The notes below the pieces were generated by a model. The model ran no database searches and was not told where the DNA came from. It saw nothing but the letters and a program-made list of their open reading frames with translations. Positions 62,701 through 64,000 of a stretch of DNA of 64,000 nucleotides are shown here, in pieces. Origin of the DNA: Rhodococcus sp. H36-A4. Lineage in GTDB: Bacteria > Actinomycetota > Actinomycetes > Mycobacteriales > Mycobacteriaceae. The DNA lies in contig NZ_JAPVLQ010000004.1 of assembly GCF_027158005.1 (NCBI RefSeq), positions 406,723-470,722 on the forward strand, read 5' to 3'. The number at the start of each line of letters is the position of its first letter. The first letter of the stretch is position 1. A program made the translations under genes and the position numbers.

Positions 62701-64000
62701 ATGTCCGTTCCACACGGCAGTGAATGCGTCGGTGAATCTCAGCTGCACGCGGCTTTCGTCATCGAGAGCCCCTGCGCTGGGAAGGTCGGAGTCCAGATCA
62801 CTGTCGATCGCTGTACGAAGCATCTCTCGTGAGGCAGAGACTCCGAAATCGTATATCCAGCATTGCATTCCATCCGGACGACCGATCGGGTACGGACGCT
62901 CGTCGTCTACCTCGACTCCGAGACTCTGCAGGATCGGCAAGACCTGACTCAACGACACACCACCCCCGCCGATGTACAAACTGAACCGCCAATTCCCGAC
63001 CGCGGAGTCGGAGTTGCGATAGAGCTGCATGTCGATCGTTCCGTCGGCAAGAGCTTCTAGCCGCGCGATATCGAACACGGCACGTTCGGGCCCGAAATCC
63101 TGCTTGTACGCCTCAGGGAACGAATCGGTGTACCGACTTGCCGAGATCGCTTCGACACTGGCGTCATCCACGATTGCCAGCGCAAGCCCGTCCTCCCACG
63201 TCTTGATCGTCTCGGTGAGAAGTGACTCGATACGAGCAACATTGTCTCGAGAGAGATCGGCACCGACCTGGTTCCGATCGTCGCGTCGAATGGTGACGTG
63301 CAACAAGGCCATATCGGACTCGGTGACCCGCGCGGTGTAGTCGATACCCGAACCTCCGAGTTCACGCAACAAGCAATCCTGAACGGCGAGGCGGACTCTC
63401 GTCGTATAGCGATCACGCGGAAGGTAGACCAACGCCGAAACGAAAGCGCAGTTGGAGTCCTCACGTAGAAACACCTTGACCTTGCGGCGACGTCCGATAG
63501 CGAGCACCGCAGTCGCATTCTCGAAAAGCGCTTCCGTGCCGGAGGCGAACAGTTCCGATCGCGGCATCGATTGCAATACTTCGAGCATCGCTTGGCCTGA
63601 GTACGAGTCGAGATCATAGCCGGCTCGGTCGATGATCGAACGTACGCGCCGCTCGATGACCGGGATGTCGAGCACGCTCTCGTGCAGCGCAGTCACGGTG
63701 AAGACACCCATGAAGCGATGCTCGCCGAGCTCTGGAGCCGAACGATCCATCACGGTGACGAAGTACGGGTACACCGCGCGATGCACAGTCGCCGGGCTCG
63801 AACCCTGTGTGAGAGTCAGCAGGTCGGTACGTTCACTGATATCGAGCGACTCTCGATCCAATGCATGATCCTGGCGCAACACCCCGAGTCCACTCCCGGA
63901 TACGGACCGGGTCAGCAGCGATCCGTCCTGCGTCGGTTGCACGTCGTAACGGCGATAGCCGAGCAGTGTGTAGTGACCTTCGGCCAACCAACCGAGCAGG
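59794..64000 (-). CDS. gdh: NAD-dependent glutamate dehydrogenase, large 180-kDa type (5' end cut by window)
   Basis: The visible 1402 residues are the C-terminal part of a protein of about 1600 residues (Rv2476c is near 1620 as I recall); the frame is open to base 64000. It has N-terminal regulatory segments ([12 protein letters not shown], with ACT-like parts). The catalytic domain includes [46 protein letters not shown] with the substrate-binding lysine, and [17 protein letters not shown] as the NAD-binding region. A helical C-terminal domain follows. It oxidises glutamate to 2-oxoglutarate and ammonia, so it would collect nitrogen passed to glutamate by transaminases. Confidence 0.96.
   Translation of the reverse strand, partial: [1401 protein letters not shown]

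Overview
The window looks like the chromosome of a Rhodococcus-like actinobacterium (order Mycobacteriales). The coding is dense and GC-rich, GTG and TTG starts are frequent, and many genes appear to be leaderless, with a TAnnnT box 6-8 nt before the start codon. Recalled from memory, gene order follows two Mycobacterium tuberculosis blocks: proB-obg-rpmA-rplU-rne-ndk-DUF4233-folC-valS (Rv2439c to Rv2448c) and clpX-clpP2-clpP1-tig-nei-rpiB-Rv2466c-pepN-Rv2468c-Rv2469c-glbO-aglA-Rv2474c-Rv2475c-gdh (Rv2457c to Rv2476c). Both ends cut a gene: proA lacks its 3' end at base 1, and the NAD-glutamate dehydrogenase gene lacks its 5' end at base 64000. No insertion sequence, prophage, CRISPR array or rRNA gene was seen.

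Region 1 (1-22600) is the accessory part, an approximately 20-kb block between proB (22631-23764) and the 2-hydroxyacid dehydrogenase/proA pair (1-2156). On the minus strand it carries two tightly packed catabolic transcription units. The first is a class III aminotransferase, a D-2-hydroxyacid dehydrogenase flavoprotein, a semialdehyde dehydrogenase and a GntR/FCD regulator. The second is an ectoine-hydrolase-like M24 protein, a class I aminotransferase, an M20 deacetylase, an MHS-family osmolyte transporter and the 2-hydroxyacid dehydrogenase. Both units have the same palindrome at their promoters (14071-14092 and 7558-7575), so the encoded GntR protein probably controls both. I read this as an ectoine degradation system: ectoine to N-acetyl-diaminobutyrate to diaminobutyrate to aspartate semialdehyde to aspartate. 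The same block carries ectoine synthesis (ectA-ectB-ectC, 19261-21528), with ectA and ectB joined in frame without a stop and a Crp/GlxR-type site upstream. Ribokinase, a LysR regulator, a FluC fluoride-channel pair, RecQ and a sirtuin fill the remainder.

Region 2 (22631-35256) is housekeeping: proB, obg, ribosomal proteins L27 and L21, RNase E/G, ndk, a DUF4233 membrane protein, folC and valS. Region 3 (35326-41907) holds an S9 peptidase, a SigF-type sigma factor with its RsbW/UsfX anti-sigma factor behind a SigF-like promoter, malQ and fdhD. Region 4 (41981-46932) is proteostasis: clpX, clpP2, clpP1 and trigger factor, then tRNA-Pro(UGG) and tRNA-Gly(UCC).

Region 5 (46957-64000) holds a mycothiol-dependent isomerase-family protein, a Nei-type DNA glycosylase, rpiB, a DUF429 protein, a DsbA-type mycothiol-linked oxidoreductase, aminopeptidase N, small conserved actinobacterial proteins, an HNH protein, an MscS channel, truncated haemoglobin O, a cupin, a GH13 alpha-glucosidase, a conserved hypothetical protein, a hot-dog thioesterase and the large glutamate dehydrogenase.

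Osmotic stress is a theme across the window: ectoine synthesis and breakdown, proline synthesis (proA, proB), an osmolyte transporter, an MscS channel, SigF and glucan enzymes. That link is inference from gene content.
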